A DNA stretch of 64,000 bases from NCBI RefSeq assembly GCF_001679725.1, contig NZ_CP016282.1, positions 3,348,001-3,412,000 of the forward strand, in the 5' to 3' direction. This stretch comes from Cryobacterium arcticum (GTDB lineage Bacteria > Actinomycetota > Actinomycetes > Actinomycetales > Microbacteriaceae). Shown here one piece after another: positions 45,753 to 53,959 of this stretch. The position numbers were made by a program, and so were the translations under genes. Below the pieces are notes generated by a model. It did not search any database. It was not told the DNA's origin and saw only the letters and a program-made list of their open reading frames with translations. The first letter of the stretch is position 1, and every line of letters starts with the position of its first letter.

Positions 45753-46196
45753 ATGCAGGACGCAGAGCACTCCCTCACTTCAAGCCTCCACCTCTTCCGC
45801 TGGATCGGGTGGGCGCAGATGAAGGCCGGCGAGGACTGGATCAGGGAACGCGACCTCAGTCGTGCTCAGAGTTTCGTGCTCGACTACCTGGTCCAGAATC
45901 CCGGGGCGATCCAGCGCGACCTAGCCGAGGTGAGCCGCACCACCGCCGCGAGCGTGTCGAGCCTTCTGCAGGGGCTCGAACGGCGCGGTCTGGTGGAGCG
46001 ACGCACCGAGGACGGTGACGAGCGGAGAAAGCGCGTCTATGCGACGTCCGCCGGAGCCGACCTCATCTCGGGGTTCGACGACGCAATGGCCGCGGCCGGG
46101 GAGACCATCCTCGGTCCCCTCGACGAGGATGAGCGAGCCACCCTCAACGCCCTGCTTCTGAAGATCACCGCAGAACTGCCACAACCTACCCGCTAG
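45753..46196 (+). CDS. MarR family transcriptional regulator
   Basis: A 147-residue winged-helix regulator: LSRAQSFVLDYLVQNPGAIQRDLAEVSRTTAASVSSLLQGLERRGLVERRTEDGDERRKRVYATSAG contains the recognition helix (TTAASVSSLLQGLERRG) and the wing (DGDERRKRVY) in standard positions. It is likely to repress itself and the MATE exporter gene 149 nt downstream, releasing on a phenolic or drug ligand. ATG 45753 is probably the first base region of a leaderless mRNA. Confidence 0.92.
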   Translation: MQDAEHSLTSSLHLFRWIGWAQMKAGEDWIRERDLSRAQSFVLDYLVQNPGAIQRDLAEVSRTTAASVSSLLQGLERRGLVERRTEDGDERRKRVYATSAGADLISGFDDAMAAAGETILGPLDEDERATLNALLLKITAELPQPTR

Positions 46197-46345
46197 GCCC
46201 CGGGCCACCCACCCCGGACACCCAGGCTCGTCACGGCCGGCCATGCCGGCGTTATTCGGCGCGCCCGAATCCCTCCATTCCTCCCCTTCCTTGCCGCACC
46301 GGCCGTTGTCGGAGCGCGCTCGAACCTGCCCGGAAAGAAGCAGCC

Positions 46346-47791
46346 ATGAACCCCAGCACCCCCGAATCCACAGGCCCGTCCGACGTCACCGGCACCAACC
46401 GCTGGTACCTCTCCACGGCACCGATCCTGCGCGCCCTGATCCACCTCTGCGTACCGATGGCTGCCGCGATGATCGTCGGCGCCCTCTACAACCTCATCAA
46501 CGCGGGCGTCGTCGGGTCGCTTCACGACACCGCGCTGCTCGCCGCGATCACCCTCGGCTCGCCGATCCTCGGCCTGGTCATGGCGGTCGGCAACGTGTTC
46601 GGCGTCGGCGGCGGCGCGATGATCTCGCGGCTGCTCGGTACCGCGGAACACGATCCCGGCGCGGCCGCCCAGATCAAACACGTGTCGTCGTTCTCCTTCT
46701 GGGGCTCCCTGATCGCCGGAGCCGTCATCGGCTCCGCCGGGCTGCTCCTGTTGAAGCCGGTCGTGTCGCTTCTCGGCGCAGACGGCGCCGCCGGGCCGGC
46801 CACCACGGCCTTCGTGGGTGTGATGCTCGCGTTCGTGCCCGTGCTGGCCGCAGCCGTCTGCCTCGAGCAGCTCGTGCGGGCGGAGGGCGCCGCCCGCCAG
46901 GTCATGATCGGGTTGATCGCCTCGGTGATCGCCAACCTGGTTTTCGACCTGCTGTTCATCCTGGTGCTGCACTGGGGAGTCGCCGGAGCGGCCCTGTCGA
47001 TGGGGTTGGCCAACCTCGGCATCGTCATCTATTTCGGCCTCTGGCTCGCCCGGAACAGTGAACACGCGAGCCTGGCACCGCGGTGGTTCACACTCTCGCC
47101 AGCCGTGCTGCGGCCGGTGCTCGGTGTGGGCGTGGGAACCCTGTTGCAGTCCGCCTTCCTGATCGTGACCGCCCTGGTGCTCAACAACCTCGCGGCCGCC
47201 TATGGCGACGGTCCCCTTGCGGCCATGGGCGTCGCGGTGCGCATCGCCCAGGTACCCGAATTCCTGGTCATGGGGGTGACCATCGGTGTGCTGCCGCTGC
47301 TCGCTTACTCCTACGGCAAGGGCGACCGGAATCGCCTCAGCGCGGCGTTGCGCGCATCCTTCACCGCTGTGGCCACCATCTCGGTGCTCTTCGCGTCCAC
47401 CGTGTTCGTGTTTCGCGAGCAGGTCTTCGCCGCGTTCGTCGCCAACCCCGACATGCTCGGCATCGGCGTCGCCATCCTCACGGCCCAGCTCGTGGCCATG
47501 ATCGCGAACAGCTTCACCGGGCTCTTCACCTCGCTGTTCCAGGCCACCGGGCGGGCCGCGGCGGCCACCGTGATGTCGGTCACGCAGGGTGTGTTGTTCC
47601 TCCCGATCGTCTTCCTCGGCAACCTCTGGTTCGGCCTGCCCGGCATCATCTGGGCGCTCACCGTCACCGAGGGTGCCGTGTTCCTGGTCGGGATCGCCAT
47701 GTGGTTCGCCTCCCGGGCCGCGATAGATCGCGGCTTGGCCGACGGCAGCCCGGAGCGCGCCGAGGAGGCCCTGGAGCACGCCCAGGGCTGA
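46346..47791 (+). CDS. MATE family efflux transporter
   Basis: A 481-residue integral membrane protein with twelve helices in two repeats: LIHLCVPMAAAMIVGALYNLINAGVVGSL in the first half and VLGVGVGTLLQSAFLIVTALVLNNLAAAYGD in the second. GVGGGAMISRLLG is the typical loop. It expels cationic drugs using H+ or Na+. ATG 46346 follows GGAAAGAAG. The upstream MarR gene is the likely regulator. A 585-residue opposite-strand ORF is a shadow. Confidence 0.93.
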   Translation: MNPSTPESTGPSDVTGTNRWYLSTAPILRALIHLCVPMAAAMIVGALYNLINAGVVGSLHDTALLAAITLGSPILGLVMAVGNVFGVGGGAMISRLLGTAEHDPGAAAQIKHVSSFSFWGSLIAGAVIGSAGLLLLKPVVSLLGADGAAGPATTAFVGVMLAFVPVLAAAVCLEQLVRAEGAARQVMIGLIASVIANLVFDLLFILVLHWGVAGAALSMGLANLGIVIYFGLWLARNSEHASLAPRWFTLSPAVLRPVLGVGVGTLLQSAFLIVTALVLNNLAAAYGDGPLAAMGVAVRIAQVPEFLVMGVTIGVLPLLAYSYGKGDRNRLSAALRASFTAVATISVLFASTVFVFREQVFAAFVANPDMLGIGVAILTAQLVAMIANSFTGLFTSLFQATGRAAAATVMSVTQGVLFLPIVFLGNLWFGLPGIIWALTVTEGAVFLVGIAMWFASRAAIDRGLADGSPERAEEALEHAQG

Positions 47792-47792
47792 G

Positions 47793-47807
47793 CCGGCCAC
47801 TGGCCGG
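47793..47807. terminator. Short hairpin between convergent genes
   Basis: CCGGCC-ACT-GGCCGG forms a 6 bp stem in the 22 bp between the MATE stop and the oxidoreductase stop. Being symmetrical, it could end both transcripts. Confidence 0.4.
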
Positions 47808-47813
47808 GCGGCG

Positions 47814-49259
47814 TTACTCCAGGGTGGCGGCCACCGCTTCGGGCGCGGCGGCGGGGGCGGCCTCGGCCAGGAGGGAACGGGCAGCGAGGCCGATGATGGC
47901 GCTATAGGTGGGATAGGCGAAGCGCACGTGGGCGAGGGTGGCCACGTCAACGCCCGCGGCGATGGCCGTCGTCACCGACTGCACCACCTCGATGGCGTTC
48001 TCCCCCACCGCGTGCGCGCCGAGGATCAGGTCCCGGCGGCGGTCGGAGATGAGCATCAGGAAGCCGCGTTCCCGGTCGTCGATCACGGCCCGGTCCAGGC
48101 TCGCGTACGGCACGGTGGCGACGACACAGAGCGGGTCCCTGGCGCGAGCCTGCTCCTCGGTGAGCCCCACCCCGGCGTAGTCGGGGTCGGTGAAACCGCC
48201 GGCCGGCAGCAGGTGGTGCGGCGTGCGGCGGTTGGTGCCGAGCACCGCGTTCTCGGCGGCGGCCTCGCCCTCGAACTGGGCGGCCTGCACGAGCATGTCC
48301 CGGCCGTTCGCGTCGCCGACGGCGAAGATGTGTGACACCTCGCTGCGGAAGTACTGGTCGACGGGGATCGCCGAGCGCACGGTGGCGACGCCGGCGTTCT
48401 CCAGACCCAGGTCGTCCACATCCGCCGGCCAGCCGGTGGCCATGATGACGGCGTCGAAGCTATCGGAGACGGGCTCACCGCCCGCCTGCCAGGTGAGGGT
48501 GATGGAGCCGTCGGCATCGCGCACGAGCGACTCCACGGTGCTGATGCCGGTTTCGACCCGGGTGCCCTGCTCCCGGAACGCCGTGCTCACTGCCTCCGAG
48601 ACGGCGGCGTCCGAGGCCATCAGGATGCGCGGCGCCACGTCGAGCAGGGTCACCCGCGAGCCGAACGAGCTGAAGATGGTGACCAGCTGAGCTCCGGTGT
48701 TGCCGCCGCCGATCACCGCGAGGCGTTCGGGCAGGGCCGGCAGGCTCAGCACGTGCTCCGGCACCGTCGCCAGCTCGGCGCCCGGGATCGGCAGCCGCCG
48801 GGAGTGGCCGCCCACGCAGACCAGGATGTTGTCGGCGCTGATGCGGCGCCCCGAGCCGAGCTCGACGGTGTGCGGGTCGACGAACCGGGCACGGCCCTCC
48901 AGAATGAGGTCGATCCCGGCGTCGGAGAACCGTTCGGCCTCCCGTTTGATAGCCCGCACCCGGTCGACGGATTCGGTGACCCGGGCGGCCGTTGTGCGCC
49001 AGTCGAAGCGCTCGATGACAGCCTCGATGCCGTAGGTGTCAGCGGTGCGCACCTCCCGCATGAGCCGGGCGGCCTTGGCGAGTGCCCGGGTGGGCACGCA
49101 GCCTGTGTTCACGCAGGTGCCGCCGGTGCGGTCCGATTCGGCCACGGCGACGCTGGCGCCGAGTTCCGCGGCGCGCAGGGCGGCGGAGGTGCCGGCCGGG
49201 CCGGCTCCGATGACGAGCACGTCGTAGTGCGAGATGGCGGTGGGGGGAACAGCAGACAT
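47814..49259 (-). CDS. FAD-dependent pyridine nucleotide-disulfide oxidoreductase
   Basis: A 481-residue flavoprotein of the dihydrolipoamide dehydrogenase / mercuric reductase family. FAD-binding VLVIGAGPAGTSAALRAAELGASVAVAE, the redox disulfide in GGTCVNTGCVPTRAL, NAD-binding VIGGGNTGAQLV, and the second FAD motif HIFAVGDANGRD are all present. The C-terminal dimerisation domain lacks the exact HPTxxE of Lpd (here HVRFAYPTYSAI), so a quinone or other disulfide substrate is more likely than lipoamide. Its Shine-Dalgarno lies in a long inverted repeat (see 49263-49332). Confidence 0.88.
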   Translation of the reverse strand: MSAVPPTAISHYDVLVIGAGPAGTSAALRAAELGASVAVAESDRTGGTCVNTGCVPTRALAKAARLMREVRTADTYGIEAVIERFDWRTTAARVTESVDRVRAIKREAERFSDAGIDLILEGRARFVDPHTVELGSGRRISADNILVCVGGHSRRLPIPGAELATVPEHVLSLPALPERLAVIGGGNTGAQLVTIFSSFGSRVTLLDVAPRILMASDAAVSEAVSTAFREQGTRVETGISTVESLVRDADGSITLTWQAGGEPVSDSFDAVIMATGWPADVDDLGLENAGVATVRSAIPVDQYFRSEVSHIFAVGDANGRDMLVQAAQFEGEAAAENAVLGTNRRTPHHLLPAGGFTDPDYAGVGLTEEQARARDPLCVVATVPYASLDRAVIDDRERGFLMLISDRRRDLILGAHAVGENAIEVVQSVTTAIAAGVDVATLAHVRFAYPTYSAIIGLAARSLLAEAAPAAAPEAVAATLE

Positions 49260-49262
49260 CGG

Positions 49263-49332
49263 GACCTCCGGGCAGCGAACGGAAGACTGACACTGCCAGT
49301 CCGGGCTGGGAATCGGCCCCGACCCGGAGGTC
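49263..49332 (-). promoter_or_regulatory. 70 bp inverted repeat covering the oxidoreductase ribosome site
   Basis: GACCTCCGGG and CCCGGAGGTC, perfect over 10 bp, lie at the two ends of the 73 bp gap between two minus-strand genes. The copy next to the oxidoreductase ATG contains its GGAGGT Shine-Dalgarno; pairing with the distal copy would hide it. A further GACTG...CAGTC hairpin lies inside. It may control translation or end the upstream transcript. Confidence 0.55.
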
Positions 49333-50553
49333 TCAGCCGGCGCCCGAGCTGCGCTTGGCGTCCTTGCTGGCCGCCCGGCCGGCCTTCCGCAACGCCTTGT
49401 TACGGGCATCCTCGGATTTCATCAGCGTGCGGGTTTCGTCGAGGTCGCCGATCAGGGGGCGCCACCAGGAGGCGGCGGGGTCGGCATCCACCAGGATCGT
49501 GCGGATGAGCAGGGTGAGCGGAATCGCCAGGATGGCGCCGATGGCGCCCAACACGATGGCCCAGAAGAGCACGGATGCGAAGGTCAGCGACTGGCTCAAC
49601 GCCACCGCGTTGCCGACCACCCGCGGCTGCACGATCGACTGCACGACGGCGTTGATGATGGCGTAGATGACGATCACCGGCAGCGCCAGCGCCCAGCCGC
49701 CGACGAGGAAGGCGAACACCGTGGGCGGAATGATGGCGATGAAGTAGCCCACATTGGGGATGAAGCTGCAGAGGAAGGACAGCAACCCCCAGAGGAACGC
49801 GCCGGGCACACCGAGCAACACCAGGGCGAGAGCGTTGAGCACCCCCTGGGCGATGCCGAGCAGGGTCGTGGCCACCATGTAACGGCGCACGCTGGAGGCG
49901 AAGTCGGTGAGGGCCGCCACCAGGGTGGGCCGGGAGGGCCGCAGCTGGCTGAGCAGCGTGGGCAGGTAGCCGGCGTCCGCGGCCATCAGGATCAGCATGG
50001 TCAGCACGATCACCAGGGCCACCGTGACATTGGTGATGCTGCCGAACAGTCCCGATACGAGCGGCACGAGGTTGCTCGGGTCGAAGCTCGACTCCACGGC
50101 CTGCACTTGGGCGGAGCCGAAACCGATGCTCGCCAGCCAGGTGGCGACCGTCGCCCCGATATCGCTGATCTGGCTGGCGAACTGCGGAAGCAGCGCGGCG
50201 AACTGGCCCAGCGCCAGGCCGAGCGCGGCGACGAAGGCGGCCAGCACCACGAACACCGTGGCCACGACAGACCCGGTGGCCAGCCCCCGCGGCACCCCAC
50301 GGCGTTCGAGGCCGCGGCGCACCGGATGCGCGCAGATCGTCAGCACGAGCGCCAGCAGGATCGGCGCGGCGATGCCCGCGATGGCCGCGAGCCCGAAGAC
50401 CGCCACAGTGGCCCCGCCCAGGCCGAGGAGGATCGAGGTGCTGCGGTGCATCATCGCCGGGGCCACTGCTCCGGTGGCGACCAGCTCCGATTCGATCGCG
50501 CCGGGCACCGCGGGAGCCTCGACGGGAGCCCTGCGGTGTCGACGTCGCCACAT
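49333..50553 (-). CDS. AI-2E family transporter
   Basis: A 406-residue polytopic membrane protein of the AI-2 exporter/permease family (PF01594 type). A basic N-terminus is followed by helices STSILLGLGGATVAVFGLAAIAGIAAPILLALVLTI and the family sequences FASSVRRYMVATTLLGIAQGVLNALALVLLGVP, FIPNVGYFIAIIPP and VQSIVQPRVVGNAVALSQSLTFASVLFWAIVLGAIGAILAIPLTLLI. Members move autoinducer-2, Na+/H+ or unknown solutes. The last 50 residues are basic and cytoplasmic. ATG 50553 behind GGAGGGAG. Confidence 0.92.
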   Translation of the reverse strand: MWRRRHRRAPVEAPAVPGAIESELVATGAVAPAMMHRSTSILLGLGGATVAVFGLAAIAGIAAPILLALVLTICAHPVRRGLERRGVPRGLATGSVVATVFVVLAAFVAALGLALGQFAALLPQFASQISDIGATVATWLASIGFGSAQVQAVESSFDPSNLVPLVSGLFGSITNVTVALVIVLTMLILMAADAGYLPTLLSQLRPSRPTLVAALTDFASSVRRYMVATTLLGIAQGVLNALALVLLGVPGAFLWGLLSFLCSFIPNVGYFIAIIPPTVFAFLVGGWALALPVIVIYAIINAVVQSIVQPRVVGNAVALSQSLTFASVLFWAIVLGAIGAILAIPLTLLIRTILVDADPAASWWRPLIGDLDETRTLMKSEDARNKALRKAGRAASKDAKRSSGAG

Positions 50554-50638
50554 GGGGGCTCCCTCCGGGGTCGGAACGCTGGTGCCGGCCGTGACGGCCG
50601 GTCTCAGCCACAGTGTCCACCCCCGGCGCGCCCTGTGC

Positions 50639-50659
50639 CCTCACCCGGTTCGGGTGAGG
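50639..50659 (-). terminator. Hairpin downstream of the poxB-like gene
   Basis: CCTCACCC-GGTTC-GGGTGAGG is a perfect 8 bp stem about 60 nt beyond the stop codon at 50718. A second palindrome (CCGGCC...GGCCGG) lies further on, near 50614. Confidence 0.6.
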
Positions 50660-50666
50660 TGGCGCG

Positions 50667-50720
50667 GCGGTGTCAGTCGATGCGGTGTCAGTCGATGCGG
50701 TGTCAGTTGATGCGGAGTCA
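50667..50720. repeat. 15 bp tandem repeat ending in a stop codon
   Basis: Units of GCGGTGTCAGTCGAT begin at 50667, 50682 and 50697, with a partial fourth to 50720. Read on the minus strand, each unit carries TGA, and the first of these is the stop codon of the poxB-like gene. Confidence 0.8.
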
Positions 50721-52472
50721 GAGTCCGGGCAGGTGCCGGATGTTGGACCTGGCCATCTGCACGGCCTCCCCGACCCCGCCGTTGAGCACGGTCTTCGACA
50801 GGGCCAGGGCGAACCCCTTGACCTGCTTCGCGGTGACGTTCGGCGGCAGCGACAGCGCCAGCGGGTCGGTGACGATGTCGACCAGGGCTGGGCCGTCGTG
50901 CACGAACGCATCCGTCAGCGCGCTGCGCAACAGGCCCGGGTCCTCCACCCGCACGGCGAAGAAGCCGAGCGCGGCGGCCACGGCGGCGTAGTCGACGGCG
51001 GGCACATCGACCGCGAAGTCGGGATAGCCGTCGACGAACATCTCGAGTTTGACCAGGCCGAGGGTGGAGTTGTTGAACACCACGACCTTCACCGGCAGCT
51101 TCTGGGCGGCGATGGTGATGAGCTCGCCGAGCAGCATCGCGAGCCCACCGTCGCCGCTGATGGTGACCACCTGACGGTCGGGGTAGGCGCTCTGGGCGCC
51201 GATGGCCTGCGGCACGGCGTTGGCCATGGAACCGTGCAGGTACGAGCCGATCAGCCGGCGGCGGCCGTTGGGGGTGAGGTAGCGGGCCTGCCAGACATTG
51301 CCCATGCCGGTGTCGGCGGTGACGATGGCGTCGTCGGCGACGAGGTCGTCGAGGGTCGCGGCGGCGAACTCCGGGTGGATCGGCCGGCCGTGGTCGACAT
51401 CCGTGTAGGTGCCCACGACGCTGCTGAGCACCTTCTCGTGCTTGGCGAGGGTGCGCTCGAGGAACGACCGGTCGGCCTTCTTCGTCACCAGCGCCGTGAG
51501 GGCCGCAAGCGTGGCGATCACGTCGCCGTGCACCGGGTGGGTCACGCTGGCCCGCCGGCCCAGGTGCGCCGGGTCGGTGTCGACCTGGGCGATGACCACC
51601 TTGTCGCCGTCGGGCAGGAACTGCTCGTAGGGGAAGTCGGTGCCGAGCAGCAATACCAGGTCGGCGTCGTGGATGCCGGCGTGGGCGGCGCCGTAGCCGA
51701 GCAGGCCCGTCATGCCCACGTCGAACGGGTTGTCGTACTGGATCCACTGCTTGCCACGCAGGCTGTGCCCGACGGGCGCGGCCACGAGGTCGGCGAACGC
51801 CACGACCTCGTCGTGCGCGCCCTCCACCCCGGCGCCGGCGAAGATCGCCACGGTCTTGGCCTTGTCGATGGCATCGGCCAGGGCCCGCACGTCGGCCGGG
51901 TCGGGCACCACGGTGGGGCGGCCGGGCAGCACCAGCTTGGGCACCGAGCCTTCCGCGGGAAGCTCGGCGACATCACCGGGCAGCGTCACCACCGACACCC
52001 CGCCGAGCGCCAGGGCGTGCCGCATGGCCGCGTTGACGACCTTGGGCGACTGCGCGGCGGAGGAGATCAGCTCGCGGTAGTGCGAACACTCCACGAAGAG
52101 CCGGTCGGGGTGGGTCTCCTGGAAGAAGCTGCTGCCGATCTGGGTGGTGGGGATGTGGCTGGCGATCGCGAGCACCGGCGCCCCGCTGCGGTGGGCGTCG
52201 TAGAGCCCGTTGATCAGGTGCAGGTTGCCGGGCCCGCAACTGCCCGCGCAAACGGCCAGCTTTCCGGTCAGCTGCGCCTCCGCCCCCGCGGCGAAGGCGG
52301 CGGCCTCCTCGTTGCGCACGTGCACCCAGTCGATGCCGCCCTTGGCGGAGCCGCCGGTGCGGCGCACGGCATCCACGACTGGATTGAGGCTGTCCCCCAC
52401 GATGCCGTAGATGCGGTGCACCCCGGCGTCGACGAGCTGGGCGATGAGTTGGTCTGCGACGGTCTGAGCCAT
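50718..52472 (-). CDS. poxB: Thiamine diphosphate-dependent pyruvate dehydrogenase (quinone) / oxidase
   Basis: A 584-residue enzyme of the PoxB family that converts pyruvate to acetate and CO2 using ThDP and FAD. ThDP N-domain: RIYGIVGDSLNPVVDAVRRTGG and VRNEEAAAFAAGAEAQLTGKLAVCAGSCGPGNLHLINGLYDA with the catalytic Glu. Central FAD/sugar-binding domain: IFAGAGVEGAHDEV and LLGYGAAHAGIHDADLVLLLGTDFPY. ThDP-Mg motif: ISGDGGLAMLLGELITIAAQ ending VVVFNNS. The C-terminus is short and may lack the lipid-binding helix of E. coli PoxB. ATG 52472. Confidence 0.9.
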   Translation of the reverse strand: MAQTVADQLIAQLVDAGVHRIYGIVGDSLNPVVDAVRRTGGSAKGGIDWVHVRNEEAAAFAAGAEAQLTGKLAVCAGSCGPGNLHLINGLYDAHRSGAPVLAIASHIPTTQIGSSFFQETHPDRLFVECSHYRELISSAAQSPKVVNAAMRHALALGGVSVVTLPGDVAELPAEGSVPKLVLPGRPTVVPDPADVRALADAIDKAKTVAIFAGAGVEGAHDEVVAFADLVAAPVGHSLRGKQWIQYDNPFDVGMTGLLGYGAAHAGIHDADLVLLLGTDFPYEQFLPDGDKVVIAQVDTDPAHLGRRASVTHPVHGDVIATLAALTALVTKKADRSFLERTLAKHEKVLSSVVGTYTDVDHGRPIHPEFAAATLDDLVADDAIVTADTGMGNVWQARYLTPNGRRRLIGSYLHGSMANAVPQAIGAQSAYPDRQVVTISGDGGLAMLLGELITIAAQKLPVKVVVFNNSTLGLVKLEMFVDGYPDFAVDVPAVDYAAVAAALGFFAVRVEDPGLLRSALTDAFVHDGPALVDIVTDPLALSLPPNVTAKQVKGFALALSKTVLNGGVGEAVQMARSNIRHLPGL

Positions 52473-52581
52473 CGACCCAGTTAACTCCGCGGGGCACCCG
52501 GGCCTCCAGTACGGCCGGTCACAGTCAGCGAACTCCCAGTCCCCTGTAACCGTGCGTTCGCACACCGTCCAGCCCGGTGCC

Positions 52582-52587
52582 TAAGCT
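52582..52587 (+). promoter_or_regulatory. Leaderless -10 TAAGCT
   Basis: TAAGCT lies exactly 6 nt before ATG 52594. The GGAGG touching the ATG is too close to act as a ribosome site. Confidence 0.55.
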
Positions 52588-52593
52588 CGGAGG

Positions 52594-53085
52594 ATGACCC
52601 TGCGCAGCATTCCCCTGACCCTCGCCTCCGGGCAGACCGTGACCCTTGCCGACTACGCCGACCAGGTCGTGCTCATCGTCAACGTCGCCTCCAAGTGCGG
52701 TCTCACGGTGCAGTACGGCGCGCTGGAGGAGCTGCAGAAGACCTACGGGCCGCGCGGCTTCACGGTGCTCGGCTTTCCCTGCAACCAGTTCAAGGGCCAG
52801 GAGCCCGGCAGCATCGAGGCCATCCTCGACTTCTGTTCCACCACGTACGGTGTGACCTTCCCGATGTTCGACAAGGTCGAGGTCAACGGGGCCGACCGGC
52901 ATCCGCTCTACGCCATGCTCACCCAGACGCCGGATGCCGACGGTGCGGCCGGCGACGTCGGCTGGAACTTCGAGAAGTTCCTGCTCACTCCCGCCGGGGC
53001 CGTGCACCGGTTCCGACCGGTGACGGTGCCCGATGCGCCCGAGATCATCGCGGCGATCGAGGCGGGACTGCCGGTCAACGCCTGA
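52594..53085 (+). CDS. Glutathione peroxidase family protein
   Basis: A 163-residue thiol peroxidase. The catalytic tetrad is visible: Cys35 in NVASKCGLT, Gln69 in NQFKGQEPG, and Trp124-Asn125 in GWNFEKFL. Cys63 in FPCNQF is also present; the resolving cysteine position of the bacterial type is Cys81 (ILDFCSTTYGV). Actinobacteria lack glutathione, so it probably uses thioredoxin and reduces hydroperoxides. It is a single-gene unit with a leaderless promoter, divergent from poxB. Confidence 0.93.
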   Translation: MTLRSIPLTLASGQTVTLADYADQVVLIVNVASKCGLTVQYGALEELQKTYGPRGFTVLGFPCNQFKGQEPGSIEAILDFCSTTYGVTFPMFDKVEVNGADRHPLYAMLTQTPDADGAAGDVGWNFEKFLLTPAGAVHRFRPVTVPDAPEIIAAIEAGLPVNA

Positions 53086-53116
53086 TCAGGCCGGCAGGGC
53101 GGGCCGGCAGGACGGC

Positions 53117-53959
53117 TCAGGCCCCGACGTCCTTCTGCCGGAGGACCAGCGCGGCCAGGCCGCCCAGCACCAGGACGGCCAGGTAGAACAGCACGAGCGT
53201 CCAGGCATCCGTGCCGTTGGCGAGCGGGCTGTGTCCGAACGCCGCGTAGTACGGTGAGAGGCCGTGCAGCCACTCGAGGTCGGCGCTCTGGTTGGCGATC
53301 GCGTTGAACACGTAGCCGATCACGGCCACGGCCGCGCCGCCGCCGATGCCCCACACCTTGCGGCCGGTGAGCGCCCCGCAGACGAGAGCCGTACTGCCGC
53401 ACACCAGCGCGAGCCCGCCGAAGAGCAAGCAGGTGACGGCCAGGTTCGCCACGTCGATGTCGAGACCGGCCGGACCGTTCCAGAACAGCACCACCAGGAA
53501 CGCCACGAGGGCCAGCGCGAGGACCTTCACGACGAGGGCCGCGAACCGTTGCACCGCCACCTGCACCCGGGTGACGCCGTGGGCGAGGGTGAGTTCCAGC
53601 TGGCCGGACTCCTCGTCGCCGCCGATCGCCGCGGCACCCCAGCTGATCGCGGCGATGCAGATGAGCAGGAAGCCGATCAATCCGAAGAAGGTGGACTGGG
53701 TGTACCCGGCCCCGGTGTCGATCTGTTGGTAGTTGATGGTGCGGGTCAGTTCGGTGGGCAGGCTGTCGATGAGCTGCTGCATCTGCGGGTTGCCGCCCAG
53801 GCTCGGGAAGATCGGCAGGTACAGGCACAGGGCCGCGGTGAGCCCGATCGACCAGCCCAGCAGCGAGCGCCAGCCGTCGGTCAGCGTCTTGGTGAAGATC
53901 GGCAGGGCGCTGCGGTGCTCGGTCGAGGTTCGCGGCGAAGTGGCGGTGGCGGCGCTCAT
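53117..53959 (-). CDS. ABC-2 type transporter permease
   Basis: A 280-residue membrane protein with six helices: LLGWSIGLTAALCLYLPIF, FFGLIGFLLICIAAISWGAAAIGGDEESGQLELTLAHGVTRVQVAVQRF (cytoplasmic loop) and later helices up to VLFYLAVLVLGGLAALVLRQKDV. This resembles the polyketide-antibiotic-exporter type permease (half size). It works with the ATPase encoded just upstream; the two genes overlap by ATGA. Confidence 0.88.
   Translation of the reverse strand: MSAATATSPRTSTEHRSALPIFTKTLTDGWRSLLGWSIGLTAALCLYLPIFPSLGGNPQMQQLIDSLPTELTRTINYQQIDTGAGYTQSTFFGLIGFLLICIAAISWGAAAIGGDEESGQLELTLAHGVTRVQVAVQRFAALVVKVLALALVAFLVVLFWNGPAGLDIDVANLAVTCLLFGGLALVCGSTALVCGALTGRKVWGIGGGAAVAVIGYVFNAIANQSADLEWLHGLSPYYAAFGHSPLANGTDAWTLVLFYLAVLVLGGLAALVLRQKDVGA

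Noticed and set aside
46193..47950. Minus-strand ORF of 585 codons opposite the MATE gene
   Set aside because: Highly charged low-complexity translation (Gly, His, Asp, Glu, Arg) with no fold; the plus strand encodes a convincing twelve-helix transporter.
50670..52484. Plus-strand ORF of 604 codons opposite poxB
   Set aside because: Mirror frame; the ThDP and FAD motifs are on the minus strand.
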